From Paragonimus westermani (taxonomy: Eukaryota > Platyhelminthes > Trematoda > Plagiorchiida > Troglotrematidae): a stretch of 64,000 nucleotides of DNA. The first letter of the stretch is position 1; the number at the start of each line of letters is the position of its first letter. Shown piece by piece: positions 23,541 to 35,446 of this stretch. The notes under the pieces were generated by a model that made no database searches, had not been told where the DNA came from, and was given only the letters and a program-made list of their open reading frames with translations. The stretch is taken from the NCBI GenBank assembly GCA_008508345.1, contig QNGE01002647.1:4333-68332 (forward strand), read 5' to 3'. Made by a program: the position numbers and the translations under genes.

Positions 23541-24443
23541 AAAGAAACTTCGAGACCCAAAACGGCAAGCAACCATTACAGTATCATTACCTGCATCGCA
23601 TCCATCGCAGATTCCTCGCGAAATTCTGAGGTTCTGCGTGTCCATCAGAATAAAAGCATTAATCAGTGGAGAAAGAAGACATATGTTACGATATGTTAAC
23701 ATTTCGTTCACTCTCGTCAGTCGCAAACGTAAAACATGCAAGTTATATATAACAGACATCTAGAGGTAGACAGGATATGGACGCGCACACAATCACACCA
23801 ACATGTTGTGTCATCAACACCATGGCAACCCTATGGGTTGATTCAACCACTTTTGTGCACATGGCGCCGGTTGGTGAGTTCTACTCAGCATAGCTTCGCT
23901 AAAGGCCAGTAGCTTCGGGTGTTGATGACCTAACTGTATTTTGAATTATCTAAATAGNCAGTCGCAAACGTAAAACATGCAAGTTATATATAACAGACAT
24001 CTAGAGGTAGACAGGATATGGACGCGCACACAATCACACCAACATGTTGTGTCATCAACACCATGGCAACCCTATGGGTTGATTCAACCACTTTTGTGCA
24101 CATGGCGCCGGTTGGTGAGTTCTACTCAGCATAGCTTCGCTAAAGGCCAGTAGCTTCGGGTGTTGATGACCTAACTGTATTTTGAATTATCTAAATAGGT
24201 CAATCTGGTGACCTGTTATCATGAGGTGTTTGGCAATCGATGATGTGTGACTTCGAGCAACGGATTCATTGGTTTGAGATTGTTGTGTCATGCGTTGTTT
24301 CAACCAATTCCGGACGTGTTCTGACACTCGCTGGAATAGCTGGCGGTCCGTTCTGCCTACGTTGATGTCACCGCAACTGCGGGTGAACTGATAAACAACG
24401 TGAGCGACGGAATAGTCAGACAGACTTCGTTCGCAATTGTGTG
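23402..24443 (+). repeat. Left arm of a 1042-bp inverted repeat
   Basis: The reverse complement of this segment occurs at 24851-25892, apparently identical apart from where an internal 240-bp block is duplicated. The arms are exactly equal in length and separated by about 407 bp. Each contains part of a gypsy LTR, Penelope 3' sequence and a GIY-YIG segment. Confidence 0.85.
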
Positions 24444-24500
24444 GAACGGCGTGAGTTTGGGACGTTATAGAGGTCGGTGCACCGCAAAGCAACATGGTGC
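23541..24500 (-). mobile_element. Penelope-like element 3' part (GIY-YIG), left copy
   Basis: The minus-strand frame 24495-24187 encodes VAHVVYQFTRSCGDINVGR, TDRQLFQRVSEHVRNWLKQR and IAKHLMITGHQIDLF. This is the GIY-YIG endonuclease domain found C-terminal to the RT in Penelope-like elements (CxCG..Y.GRT.R.L..R..EH..W, ..HL...GH). The family's tyrosine before VGR is Asn. About 450 unique bases of likely 3' UTR follow toward the LTR, with 240 bp of it present twice around an N. Confidence 0.75.
23718..24198 (+). repeat. Exact 240-bp direct duplication around a single N
   Basis: Bases 23718-23957 recur at 23959-24198 with the N at 23958 between them. This is the signature of two overlapping contig ends that were scaffolded without merging. 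Confidence 0.9.
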
Positions 24501-24834
24501 GGACAATATCCTTAGTTATTCAGGTTTGGCCCGATAGCACACAAGCGGGGTTTGGTCAGAACATTATTTCATAAGGCCAGGCGTATTTTTCACCCCTGAT
24601 AAGCTGCAGACGGAGGTAGGGGTACTAAGATAAACGTTAGTGACAAACGATATCCCCGAAAGTTTATAGAAATCCACAGATTGGTGATTAAACGAACCAG
24701 TTCAAACAGCTCGGGAGAAAGATATATTCTTATTTTTGCAATTCGAAGATCATCTGGCAATTGACATCAGGCACAAATTGAAACCTGCCTCATCTCATCT
24801 GTCCGCGGCTGCCCAATTTTGCTTGGTTCAAACC

Positions 24835-25300
24835 ACCAAAAGACCAGTTACACACAATTGCGAACGAAGTCTGTCTGACTATTCCGTCGCTCACGTTGTT
24901 TATCAGTTCACCCGCAGTTGCGGTGACATCAACGTAGGCAGAACGGACCGCCAGCTATTCCAGCGAGTGTCAGAACACGTCCGGAATTGGTTGAAACAAC
25001 GCATGACACAACAATCTCAAACCAATGAATCCGTTGCTCGAAGTCACACATCATCGATTGCCAAACACCTCATGATAACAGGTCACCAGATTGACCTATT
25101 TAGATAATTCAAAATACAGTTAGGTCATCAACACCCGAAGCTACTGGCCTTTAGCGAAGCTATGCTGAGTAGAACTCACCAACCGGCGCCATGTGCACAA
25201 AAGTGGTTGAATCAACCCATAGGGTTGCCATGGTGTTGATGACACAACATGTTGGTGTGATTGTGTGCGCGTCCATATCCTGTCTACCTCTAGATGTCTG
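24835..25300 (+). mobile_element. Penelope-like element 3' part (GIY-YIG), right copy
   Basis: The plus-strand frame up to 25107 carries the same GIY-YIG peptide as the left copy. Upstream of 24851 the two copies differ: the right one reads through a distinct segment from 24736 (HLAIDIRHKLKPASSHLSAA). The breakpoint is therefore inside the element, just before the shared cacacaattgcg. Confidence 0.75.
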
Positions 25301-25301
25301 T

Positions 25302-25782
25302 TATATATAACTTGCATGTTTTACGTTTGCGACTGACGAGAGTGAACGAAATGTTAACATATCGTAACATATGTCTTCTTTCTCCACTGATTAATGCTTT
25401 TATTCTGATGGACACGCAGAACCTCAGAATTTCGCGAGGAATCTGCGATGGATGCGATGCAGGTAATGATACTGTAATGGTTGCTTGCCGTTTTGGGTCT
25501 CGAAGTTTCTTTTGGTGGATTGCCAAACCGGAGGTGCGGGTNTATATATAACTTGCATGTTTTACGTTTGCGACTGACGAGAGTGAACGAAATGTTAACA
25601 TATCGTAACATATGTCTTCTTTCTCCACTGATTAATGCTTTTATTCTGATGGACACGCAGAACCTCAGAATTTCGCGAGGAATCTGCGATGGATGCGATG
25701 CAGGTAATGATACTGTAATGGTTGCTTGCCGTTTTGGGTCTCGAAGTTTCTTTTGGTGGATTGCCAAACCGGAGGTGCGGGT
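25302..25782 (+). repeat. Second exact 240-bp direct duplication around a single N
   Basis: Bases 25302-25541 recur at 25543-25782 with N at 25542. The duplicated block is a different part of the arm from that in the left arm, but the length is the same, again pointing to an unmerged contig overlap. Confidence 0.9.
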
Positions 25783-25892
25783 GCTACAACTCTCGGCGGA
25801 CTGCATCGACGGTGCAGCAAGGTACTTCTAAAAGTCCACAGCGAGCAGGTCAGGGACAGTACGGGCGGCCGGATGAGCCAGCGCTCAACTGG
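25754..25892 (+). repeat. Gypsy LTR fragment, plus orientation
   Basis: Starts TGGTGGATTGCC and matches the first 139 bp of the 5' LTR at 23540-23402, then stops abruptly at the arm boundary. A 29-bp start of the same LTR also lies at 25513-25541 before the N. Confidence 0.85.
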
Positions 25893-26220
25893 ACCCCATC
25901 AACGTTCACAGTTGCGGTGGAATATGGAGGTTTTAAAATGGCGTCCAACTACGCGTCATCGACTTGTGTGTGGTGGCTGCAAGGGTCGTCGAGGCATCAA
26001 AACGTTGGCGTCGGGTTTCTCTTGGTGAAGTCCGTCGCAGTCCTCCCAATTGTTGGTCAAATGCTCATCGAAATCAGCCTCTTTGCACGTGGGAGAAGCA
26101 GTTCTTCATATAAACATAACAAGTACTCATAGTTTAACTAAGCGAGTGGCATGTAGATTTGTTTTCATATTGCTTCGGATATATCACAGAACTAACGACA
26201 GAACCTGCTGCTATGGTGCC

Positions 26221-27430
26221 TTGTTGCTAGCCGATAGGATACTATTCAGTTGCTGATGGAAGCGTTCAGCTAGTCCGTTTGCTGTCAGACGGTAAGATGC
26301 GGTGCGAGTCCGATCATGCTGTAGTGCGCTGAAAAGTGATGTGAGAGTCAGCTCAAGATGTGGACAAGTACGTATTCAGTTGACTCTCGTCCATTAACAA
26401 TTTAGGAAGCCTTTCTTGAAGAGCAGTCGATGTGCAGTCCCAACTGACACCAAAATAAAAGAACGCAGTAAAGTCCGGATAAAAACCGCACATCTCCAGC
26501 AATGTTTGGAAACATGATAAGCAGTCAGTTTTAGCCTAATCTTGGGTCAACTCCAGCAACCAAGAAGAAAAAGGAAGGGAACGCGAGTTTGGCCCCGTCC
26601 ACTGGGTAGCACTCAAAGACGTACCCAGCGAAAAAGTGTGCAGGATGGCAACTTTTTGTGAATGGCGTTCAAAAACCGCCCATCCGTCTCAACTGGAGTT
26701 ACCTTGTCTAGCTAACTGGTTGCAGTTGGGAGTTTAGATATGTCTGATCCGTGTTGCCTAGTATGAAGTTAATGGTAGAGTTAACATGTTTGTTTCAGGA
26801 ACACGAGGGCCGCATTGCAAATACCGGCTCGAACAAGGATACGTGTTATTGATGAGTTCTAGTGAGGCCGAACCTTGAGTCTAGTGCTACATTACGAAAT
26901 GGGCTAGTCGAAAGGCTTTTGCGAATCCAAGGATTGTAATCAGATGTGAGTTGCGTTTAATTTGAAGTACTCTGAAGCTCCGAAAGTTAAGTCAATGTTA
27001 TTTTGGCAATAACTGTCTTTGATTCGAAAAAGGTATTTCGTTTAGTTCATGTGAACGAAATGAACGTATCGTGAATTTGGGCAGGTTGGCGAAGGAATGT
27101 ATTAGATGAGCGCAGCCAGGAATGAAGCTGCGAAAAGAGTTGACTGTATCATCTAACCGAAGACATCGTCTGAACGACGTGGACTTCAAGTGATCCACCG
27201 ATGCATGCATTTTTTTTACATGAAATTCGATCCAGCTAAGTATGTTGTCCCGGGAGGATAACGCAGAGCATTCAAAAAGGCACTTAATTGAATGTACTGT
27301 AACCCCATGACGCGATAGACGTGCGCAAAGTCTTTGCAAACCAGACATCGTCCTAGTGCAGTAAACACCGCCCAGTCCTCTGAAAACATCATGAACGGAA
27401 CGTTGAAAACTTATTAGTCAATCAATCTCG
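26221..27430 (-). mobile_element. CsRn1-like Ty3/gypsy remnant
   Basis: Minus-strand frame 27348-26998 shows LCARLSRHGVTVHSIKCLFE and FRSFIPGCAHLIHSFANL, the RT thumb/connection of CsRn1-type gypsy elements (RLSQHGVTINPAKCVFG..., YRRFIPGCA.L..PL..L). Further along, 26293-26221 reads TASYRLTANGLAERFHQQLN, the integrase block around its catalytic Glu (TAYHP.ANG..ERFHRQLK). Most of RNase H and integrase between them is missing or unrecognisable. It is a different gypsy lineage from the 18.6-23.5 kb element. Confidence 0.75.
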
Positions 27431-28739
27431 AGTGTGGATTTCTGCCAATTAAAATACTGGCTTAGTAGTATGCCGCATAACTGGGCAATTCTGGTAAAAA
27501 ATAACGGTCGCACTGCTTATTTCTCGCGCATTAAAACAGATGATTTTTGCATTAACCTCTTGTCACGTGTAAGTTTGATGAAAAGGGACTATGTACGCAC
27601 TCTTACATCAAGTTTACAGATGCCCACAAAAACCATGGTCCGGTCGGTTTTTCACCATCGGCACAATCGACCAATTTGATGTCTTTATTTCAGTGATCAA
27701 CTAGACATATCTGCCCCAAATCTCAAACGACCAAGACAAACTCTGAGATCTGTGGCTTGTAGAGACCAGCGACCGTGTGGCTTCTCTAGTAACTCCTGTT
27801 GCAACCATGCTGTTTCGCTTGGCTATTCTGCATGCGTGCTTTCATTTGTCTGCTATAGGAGGCCTGATAATTGTCCCGTAGCACTTTGTTTGGTCGTGTG
27901 ACTAATTGTACACAGCGGATGTTTACCATTTCCTGACGATTAATCTGTTCTATTCTTCAATGCCGTTTCGCTTGTCTTTTCGAGCGTTGTTCAAAATACT
28001 CGAAGGCTCTACGCATTCCTCTGTCGGGGGCTTTTGAGTGGTGCCCAGCGAGCGGGAATAACCCGCGTCCTATCTTTTTTGGTTGATGTTATTGGTCCCA
28101 GATTGGGCTAGAACTATTTGTCGTATTTTCAGACAATGCCGGATGTATAGTTTGGTTGCGAAACCTGTCACGTTCTTTTATTTTGGTACACGAGTGTTCT
28201 TCAGGAATCATCCTAAATTATCAGTGGATGAGGATCGGGCACATATCCACTAGTTCATTACACTCTAGTCTAATTCAGCCCACTGTTGTTTCTGCAAATC
28301 TACATAATTATCTCAACTCCACTTGTTCATTTCGAATTCATCCACGTACCAGTCGATTTGCGAAGATACTGTGCGAATTTTCCGAGTAAGTATTCACCAG
28401 ACACCTACAGGTTTCAACTTTGTTCTGCATATTCGTATGATTTGCTGGTCACAAGAAACAACAAAAAAAGAACATCTGCACCTGATGTTAAATGTTTGCA
28501 GGGCCACGGTATTTCTGTCAACCTCATCAAGTGTAAACCTAGATAGTCAAGTGCTAAATTCGTCGGTTACAAGATTGAATCCAATGATATCTCTCCAACG
28601 TTTGTCAAGGTACAAGCAGTCATTGATTTTCCACCCCTACAAAGTTGAGGTGATTTTATGTGTAAACCAAAATCCATTATTACTCAACAGTAATCAAAAT
28701 ATCGCTTCACAAGTTGATTTCTGTCATTTCATATCGGAG
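27431..28739. other. No recognisable feature
   Basis: Contains only short open frames, including overlapping ones at 28156-28860 without known motifs. It lies between two oppositely oriented gypsy remnants and could hold their unrecognised ends. Confidence 0.4.
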
Positions 28740-29180
28740 AGAAGTCCCGGTCGAGGGGCAATCTGTTGGAGTCACCAGGACAGTTACTGTCTCCCCTCGA
28801 GAGGATCGGGCAATCAGAGCACTACTCATAAGTGGATGTGGCTGGGCGTTCATGACTAAGGTCAGTCAATGGTGTACTGTTCAGCAGGGTTGCCTCGTGA
28901 AAGCGTGGTCGAAGTTCGAATCCCGACCGTGGCAAGGACGTGGCACTGACGAGCCCCAACGGCAGCGAACCTCGAGATTAGTGCTTCTTTTCGAAAGATT
29001 CTGACTGGGAATGCGACAGCTGCGGTCGAATGTGGGTGACGTTCAACTTATTTTGAGGTAACTTCGTTGATCGCTGGGGACAGCACATTTCATTCACAGC
29101 GACGCTGCCGCTAAGAAGCCTTGTCTCTCCAATGGGTGACAAGATGGTGGGAGAAACTCTTGAGAAAAATAAAACAGCCC
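28740..29180 (+). mobile_element. tRNA-like SINE, copy 1
   Basis: Has an A-box-like tggtgtactgttca (28870) and a B-box-like agttcgaatcccg (28913) at tRNA spacing, with a conserved upstream block (gatcgggcaatcagagc) and a tail segment (cctcgagattagtgctt, 28973). The same blocks recur at 44.7-44.9 kb and, reversed, at 46.8-47.0 kb; the tail segment also recurs alone at 54.37 kb. Interspersion rules out a single tRNA gene. Confidence 0.65.
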
Positions 29181-29249
29181 TTGTCAACTTCGCCGTATGG
29201 ATCACACTACTAGATTCAGTCGTTTGCCTATTCGCGTATGTTCCACTTT

Positions 29250-31110
29250 CTCAAATTGTACTTGTGTGGCACCAACAAGTGAAAGAGTGAGCTGAATCGA
29301 TTACACTTTTTTCAAGGAAAATATAGCGGTCCGAAACACGCTATACCATCTTTGGTAGAAAGACACTAGCAACCTTAATCGTCGAGACGGTTTTTATTTT
29401 CGGCAGAAGGCTGTAAGTCTTCTCACTCACACTAACCATAAACTGTTGCTAAAAACGTCTTTAACCTACCTTGCCAGACATTAATTCTGAAAAGTTCGCC
29501 AACAAGATTGTGGTCATATCTTCCAGTAATAAGGAGTTCGTATCTGGTTCATTCAACGTGGTAGTTGATGCACTACCAAGACCTATTGTAGACTCTTTCC
29601 ATACATAGTCTATCACACTCCTGTAGTGCTAGATCCTGAATTCGTACGCCCAGAGTTTCCCCAACCTTATGCTACCGTGAATCGGAAGTCGCAGGGGGAA
29701 AAAGGTGAATCTGCAAACAAACTTTATTTATTGATTTACTCACCGTTCACAACAGACTTCAACGTAACAATTAAGGGAGTTGGACGTGAGAGCACCTCGA
29801 GCACAACCGCACATCAGCCGCCGGAGTGGAAGAGTGCGTCGACGGGAAATTCCAGTCGACCTTCAGAATTCAAACAAACGTTAGACTGGTTAAGCGGCGT
29901 TCCTAACGGCAATAGCTCAACGTTGTTATCCTAGTGAATGTAACCTACAGGAATAGAGATAGTGCGAATTCATTACACAGCTGAGAGCATAACTGCGATA
30001 CTTATGCCGGCCCACTAACTTTGATGCTAGTGGTTTGTAGTAAGTTTACATATATAAGGTAATGTGAACAAGCGCGGTGGTACTGGTAAGGCAAATCTCA
30101 CGTCGCGGGGAGTTTAGAATTTTGGGGACGTCGAAGGTGATCTCCCTACACTCCTTTAAAATGACTGAGACAGAAGTGATCCTGAACTACCAAAACACAT
30201 GTGATCCCTCCCGTCCTCCAAACTAACACAATTCCACTCCACACATTTCGAATAATCTTCCCAGACCACCCTAACTAGCCACTTTGTTGAGCAATTTCAG
30301 GAGCTCCGTATAAGCCCACATACTCCAACGTAAGCAAAACCACGAAACCAATTTGATTGTTTTGCGTTGACTAACGCCAACATTGAGGTACGCGAATGGG
30401 TTGGGACTTTTTCAACCTATCACCGTTGTAGAACTTCCCGTCATTCAATCAGGCCAGCAGTCAAACTTACCTTCACAGATGCCCAATTCCACCGCACACA
30501 CTGACCTTATTGACGCATTACCAACACAAGCCTACATTCACATTTTAACCTGTACAAATCGTTTCACAAGACGACTTAAATCTGTATCAATTAAAAACAT
30601 CGCAGCCGACGTCATTGCGCGCACACTTGGAAGGATTAAGGTTCGTCTTTGGTAGGTCAGTTGTTACAGCAGACTGTGATGAGCAATGGAAATCACAACT
30701 TTTCAATGTTTTCACGTATCGCACCGGTGCGCGGAATGGCGGACTAACTGATTATCATCCACATGTTAACGATTCCGTCACACCTGAACTACTCTGAAGG
30801 CAAAATAGGACTCAACACTGAACAGAGCGTCCCTTTAATGCTCTCGAAACAATTCATCCAGCCGGCAAGGAAGTCTGTTATCTTTTAACCGAGCTCACTA
30901 AGCCAAGTTATTTGACACATCTCAAAACATGCTAGACGTCTCAAAATATCCATACGCACACACTACGCTTACCTGATGGCACCAAGCTTTCAACAGCGAT
31001 TGACAAAACACTACGGCGGCCGGCAGATAACTACTTATCAACACTTCATTAAGCTAGCGGAGACCACTAATCTAAGACGCGGTCACCTACATTGCAGGTG
31101 GCATCGTTTC
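29250..31110 (+). mobile_element. CsRn1-like Ty3/gypsy remnant (RNase H-integrase)
   Basis: Plus-strand pieces: RNase H near 29290-29460 (FSRKYSGPKHAIPSLVERH), the RNase H-integrase linker at 29540-29600 (VSGSFNVVVDALPRP, compare VxGSxNVVADALSRP), and the integrase core from 30480 (HTDLIDALPTQ, HILTCTNRFTRR, IAADVIARTL, VVTADCDEQW, TDYHPHVND). The first two Asp positions survive; the Glu region is altered. Tail motif LPDGTKLSTAIDKTLRRP lies near 30970-31020. Frames are broken and no LTR was recognised. Confidence 0.75.
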
Positions 31111-32421
31111 GTAATTCGAGTTTAGATAGCCTGGAATGTGCTTCTAGCGAAGGTCTGGGAAGCTATCATCCTTTAAACGTTTAAGAAGCATCAAGGCGAG
31201 AGGCCTTCACCAAGGTGACGATGCCACATTCATCTTAGGTCACCCGGCGTGTATGCACTTCGCTGCAGTGCACGGTGCTCAGTTGTTTGCATGCACGCGA
31301 ATATCCGTTTGATGTTGACTTTCCAAGTCTGACCATTTTTCAATCAGTGCGTATTAAATTTATCCGAGGTTGTTGAACATCACTAATATTCCTAATGTCA
31401 GTTTATGGTGTTTGCAGTAGTAGGACTGCTACCCTTCTATCTCAACCCCATTGGGGGGCTGACGTGGAATTTATCAACGTCACTCAGCCATACACCACGG
31501 TGCCCATCGTCTATGGTACACGACTGTCGACTGTCATGTTCATGCACCGCGCATTCATCTTGTTGGAAGTTCACGTGAGCCAGCTGCATGAACTGCTGCC
31601 AGATGCCTGCTCAGAACCTGAAACCAATATCGAAACATGAGGCGCCACATTCCTAGTAATACCATACTTTCCGTCCGCTTAGTGGCTTAATCAGAATGAC
31701 TGCGCGCGCTCAAAGTTGTGTTACACACTATGGCGATAACCAGAAACTACAAAGCCCGATAGACCTCACACAACGGTGAACCATTCACTTCATAGGAGTT
31801 TCAGTTTCCATTATTTAAGAGGTGTACAGGTTCCAAAAATATTAATCCTCAACCATTCACCGGTTCACGATATAAACAGCATCCTTAAAAACCATCGTCA
31901 GACGCAGATAACGTCATACTTATGGTCTGGATGTATAGTTACTGATCATGCTTCAGAGAGTGGACACAAGAATCGTTAACGTACGGACTAACCAAAAGGA
32001 GCTCTTCTACGACCTGTCTGAAGAGAACGACGGTTTCAGTTGTAGACGTGTTCAATCGAAATGAGTAAACCTACCACAGTAGCATCAGATCAGCAAGGCC
32101 ACAACTATAAAAATCAAACATAAGGACATTCATTTGACCGTTAAAAGCTCTCGATATGAAGCACCTGAAGGTCTCGTGGTCAATAAAGTGAGAAAGAGAG
32201 AGACTAGAGAGAGGGGAGAACTATGAATTTTCTATGCAGATCGGTGAAGGTGAAATGTTGAATAAAATAACAACCAATAAACCGCTATGAGAACGCAATC
32301 AACAAAATGGCAGTTGATAGCCCTCTTGTGAAAAAGACTAGACTGTGCAGTCATAATGTCACGCATACAGAACATAGGGAGAATAGCAATAAGTGGAAGA
32401 ACGGATTTTTCGTAGAGTGAC
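31111..32421. other. No recognisable feature
   Basis: Low-information sequence with short open frames only (for example 31395-31640). A purine-rich stretch (agaaagagagagactagagagagggg) lies at 32191-32216. Confidence 0.4.
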
Positions 32422-32787
32422 CTAACGGGACAAGCTGAGACTAGCAACATGGGAAATAACGGTTCTTTCTATTGAACAGGTTCTTCCCAAAGATGCACAC
32501 CAGGACGTCGAGTTCCCAACGGATCTCCCAGAATCTGAGGAAGGACTGAGATGAGAAGGATGTACGTGTAAAGAATCGATGAGTGGTTCAACTGATACTG
32601 AAGTAAGTTGATTCGTTGAAATTGATTCAACGGTCTCAATGGAAGAACAAGCGATGGAGGACAATGTAGATCGGGGCGAACAGTGAGATGATGGGTGGGT
32701 GTAGGAAACAGACGCGTTCACTGAGTCGCACACTTTGGTAAAGGCGGTCGTAGAAACGGAAAATGTGCCCAGCTCCGCTTCGGTTCG
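32422..32787 (-). CDS. Candidate serine-rich terminal exon, possibly of the SH3BP5-like gene
   Basis: Minus-strand open frame of 121 codons after an acceptor (cgtacag at 32788-32794), phase 0, ending TAG. It is very rich in Ser and Thr (SSIACSSIETVESISTNQLT, SHLSPSSDSGRSVGNSTS). Known SH3BP5 proteins end in a long Ser-rich, low-complexity tail, and the convincing exon at 39346-39756 also ends in phase 0, so the two could be joined. There is no sequence homology strong enough to prove it. The alternative is a chance open frame in pyrimidine-rich DNA. Confidence 0.35.
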   Translation of the reverse strand, partial: RTEAELGTFSVSTTAFTKVCDSVNASVSYTHPSSHCSPRSTLSSIACSSIETVESISTNQLTSVSVEPLIDSLHVHPSHLSPSSDSGRSVGNSTSWCASLGRTCSIERTVISHVASLSLSR

Positions 32788-35093
32788 CTGTACGTGCTAT
32801 AACGAATGTAATCAAACGCGACAGAAGTTGAGGAGGAGAGTAAGCAAAGGGAAGGAAATCAAGGGTGTTTTAGGGAGGTAAATTTGAGCAAAAGATGCGA
32901 ATTATAAGTGGCTATGTACTCTTGCTCTTTTCGATAGTAGGCAGCAACAATAAAATTATGGAAGCTGAAACAGCAACCGGACAAATTGCGCCAGGTATAG
33001 AATGTTCAAGCAAAATGTGAAATGTATCATTTAGAAATTAGATGTGAAGTTGTGTATGTGTCAAATGATAGGTTCGAGTTACATCGGGTTCGGACGTGAC
33101 AGGAGGATCACATGTAAATCAACCGTCTAAAAGCACGAGAATCAAGCCATCCGAGTGTTGTGTCCGGACAACGCACAATTCTGCGAGCAATTTGATCATT
33201 AAATTTTTGTGTGCCGATTATTAGAAATTACGAGCCGAAGAGTTAATCAACGGCCAGCGCTAATCATTTTCCAGAGACAACAGAGTGAGCACAAGAAACA
33301 ATCCATAAACCCAAGTATTGTCAATTTTTAGCCACATCCATGGGTAGTGTGATTCAGACCGATCTGATACCTGTCAGTAGTGAATTGTGGCCAACTACGC
33401 GCTATCACGATGGTCTAAATAAAGCTTATGAACAATTCTCTTGAAACGACTCTATTCATTTGCAGTGCTTTTTGAACATGTACCTCCCACTAACTCTTGT
33501 AGGGTACACACAGACTATAGTCGCGTTAGGATGCGCATAATTGCTATTTGCCTTTATGTGATAATGAGACAATATGCATCGCTACACAATTGTAATCATG
33601 ATATAGTGTTCAGTTGTGACGATTCGATCATCCTAAGCGATATTAGCTTGACGGAGTAGTGACAAGCACGATCGCCCTGAATTTAAATTCCGGTTCAGTA
33701 CTATTCATGGGGCAAATCCAAATGTAGTGCTTCTTCCAAACTGTGCACACTGAGAAGTCTATGGCAATGCGAAGGATACAAATAAACAAACGGAGTTGAA
33801 TTTGTAATATTAAAACTTCTTACATCCCACTTGCAAGGATGGATACGACTGGAATTAACGTTCCACTTTGTGCTCACATTAGGGAATCAACAAGCAAACG
33901 CACAATAAGTCGAACACGCGTTCATAGACAACTCAATAAAACGTCATGCAGAGCACTGAACGCTATTAGCGGCCACTTTTTATAACACTATCAGCCAAAG
34001 GTATTCACAGAGGCAGTGAAGTCGAAATAAGTGACCAAACATAGTCTGAATCAATTTCACCAGCTAACTCGTGAGGGTTCAGACTCGTGTTTGATTTAGT
34101 GCGTTCACAGGACTGGTACTACGATTCTGTTGAACGAGTACGGACGGCGTTCCAACCAGCCATCAGTCTGAATTCGGTTGAATGGAGGAATGAAAGAGGA
34201 GGTGTAACCATGCTTTGAGAGTCCGACGGGCAGACACGCACACTGATAGTAAACGAACCTACAGATGTATACATAGCAAAAATACGATGCACCCTTGAGC
34301 TGGTGCACGATCGTGATAGAATGAGAAGTTGAAGTTCGACAGACCGCACGCACGCACATACACACAAGTGATACACTATCTGGATGACGACAAACACAAC
34401 AGTTGCTTCTACACCTTGCCGACGACATTCTGGACTAGACTTACCACCCCAAAATTTATTACTACATACCAGAATCGTCACCTTGGATCAACCTATGAAA
34501 ATGAGACGACATACGAAGTGAGGAATTTCTTCTGGGTCGCACATAGCTGACTTAGAATGTGTGGCGTGAGGTTTGAGGTTGATGTCACGTTTGCGCAGCC
34601 CGCGAGGTTCGTTGTTCTGGGCTGGTTCTCACCATGAGCTGCTAGGTCACAATGAAATTCCATCACGTACACACAAGCTGAAGCTCAAGAATACAAACAA
34701 TGTGACGACGCTTGACCACAAAGCGGTCGACTAAAGTGCATTGCATCATCAGTTCAACGAAAAGTCTCAGTAAACGTTATCCAGAACTCCTGTGTAACCT
34801 ATGACGATGCGCGTTCCACAAACGAGAGCAGCTGGCCAGATATAATTCAGTTACCTAAAGAATAACTCCCAGAAAGGTCACTTCTTACGACAGCGAACTT
34901 CGTAACATGGCGTAGATTTCGTAGAATACACGGTATAAACTTCATCGCCCTGTTAACACGGCGGCCAATTATTCAACGCGTAACCCTCCGAGTTCTGTTC
35001 TAGATTTGCCAGTGTGTTTCACGTGTGTACAAGTTACTGCTAATTTCATGAGCCCTGGGAGTCGTAATCCAACTTCAGTCACCTTGTGTCATA
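32788..35093. other. No recognisable feature
   Basis: About 2.3 kb with short open frames on both strands and no motif, repeat block or splice-supported exon that I can identify. Confidence 0.4.
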
Positions 35094-35446
35094 TCGTAGC
35101 GAAAAGGGCGTTCAATGAACCATAATCTTTAGTGTCCAACTCGCTGGTTCACATGTCACGTGCACGCTCGCGTTTATCAGTCAGAAGTCCCATCAACAAC
35201 CCCCCCCCCCGTTTCCGCTCACATGTCATGTGCACCTCGGCCCGGTTTGTGTCCGACGCCTTCTGACAGGGGTTTTGCATCCGTCATTCCTCGTCCGCTG
35301 GGCCGATCTCGTTGGGTAGTAGCTTATCCGGTCGCTCATGTTGTCCCCGATCCGCACACCGTAGGATTTTGAACGTAATTCCCCACCGCATTGAGGTATT
35401 CCGCCGAGATTTGAAATACCCGCACCTCCAGTTAGATAACCCACCA
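35094..35446 (-). repeat. Solo gypsy LTR (short variant)
   Basis: Matches the ends and order of blocks of the 5' LTR at 23.2-23.5 kb: tagcgaaaag at one end, tgtccaactcgctggtt inside and ccacca at the other end. No internal element sequence flanks it. It contains an 11-base C run at 35200-35210. A solo LTR usually arises by recombination between the two LTRs of a former full element. Confidence 0.85.

Larger units (their letters stand above)
24851..25892 (-). repeat. Right arm of the 1042-bp inverted repeat
   Basis: Reverse complement of 23402-24443. It ends in the middle of an LTR at 25892, beyond which sequence is unrelated to the left flank. Confidence 0.85.

Noticed and set aside
23463..25831. 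Several 85-150 codon frames mirrored on both strands
   Set aside because: They are translations of Penelope 3' UTR and LTR sequence repeated by the inverted repeat and cross the N joins.
28865..28935. Possible tRNA gene
   Set aside because: A- and B-box-like motifs are present, but the stems do not pair convincingly and the whole block recurs elsewhere with flanking sequence, so a SINE is the better call.
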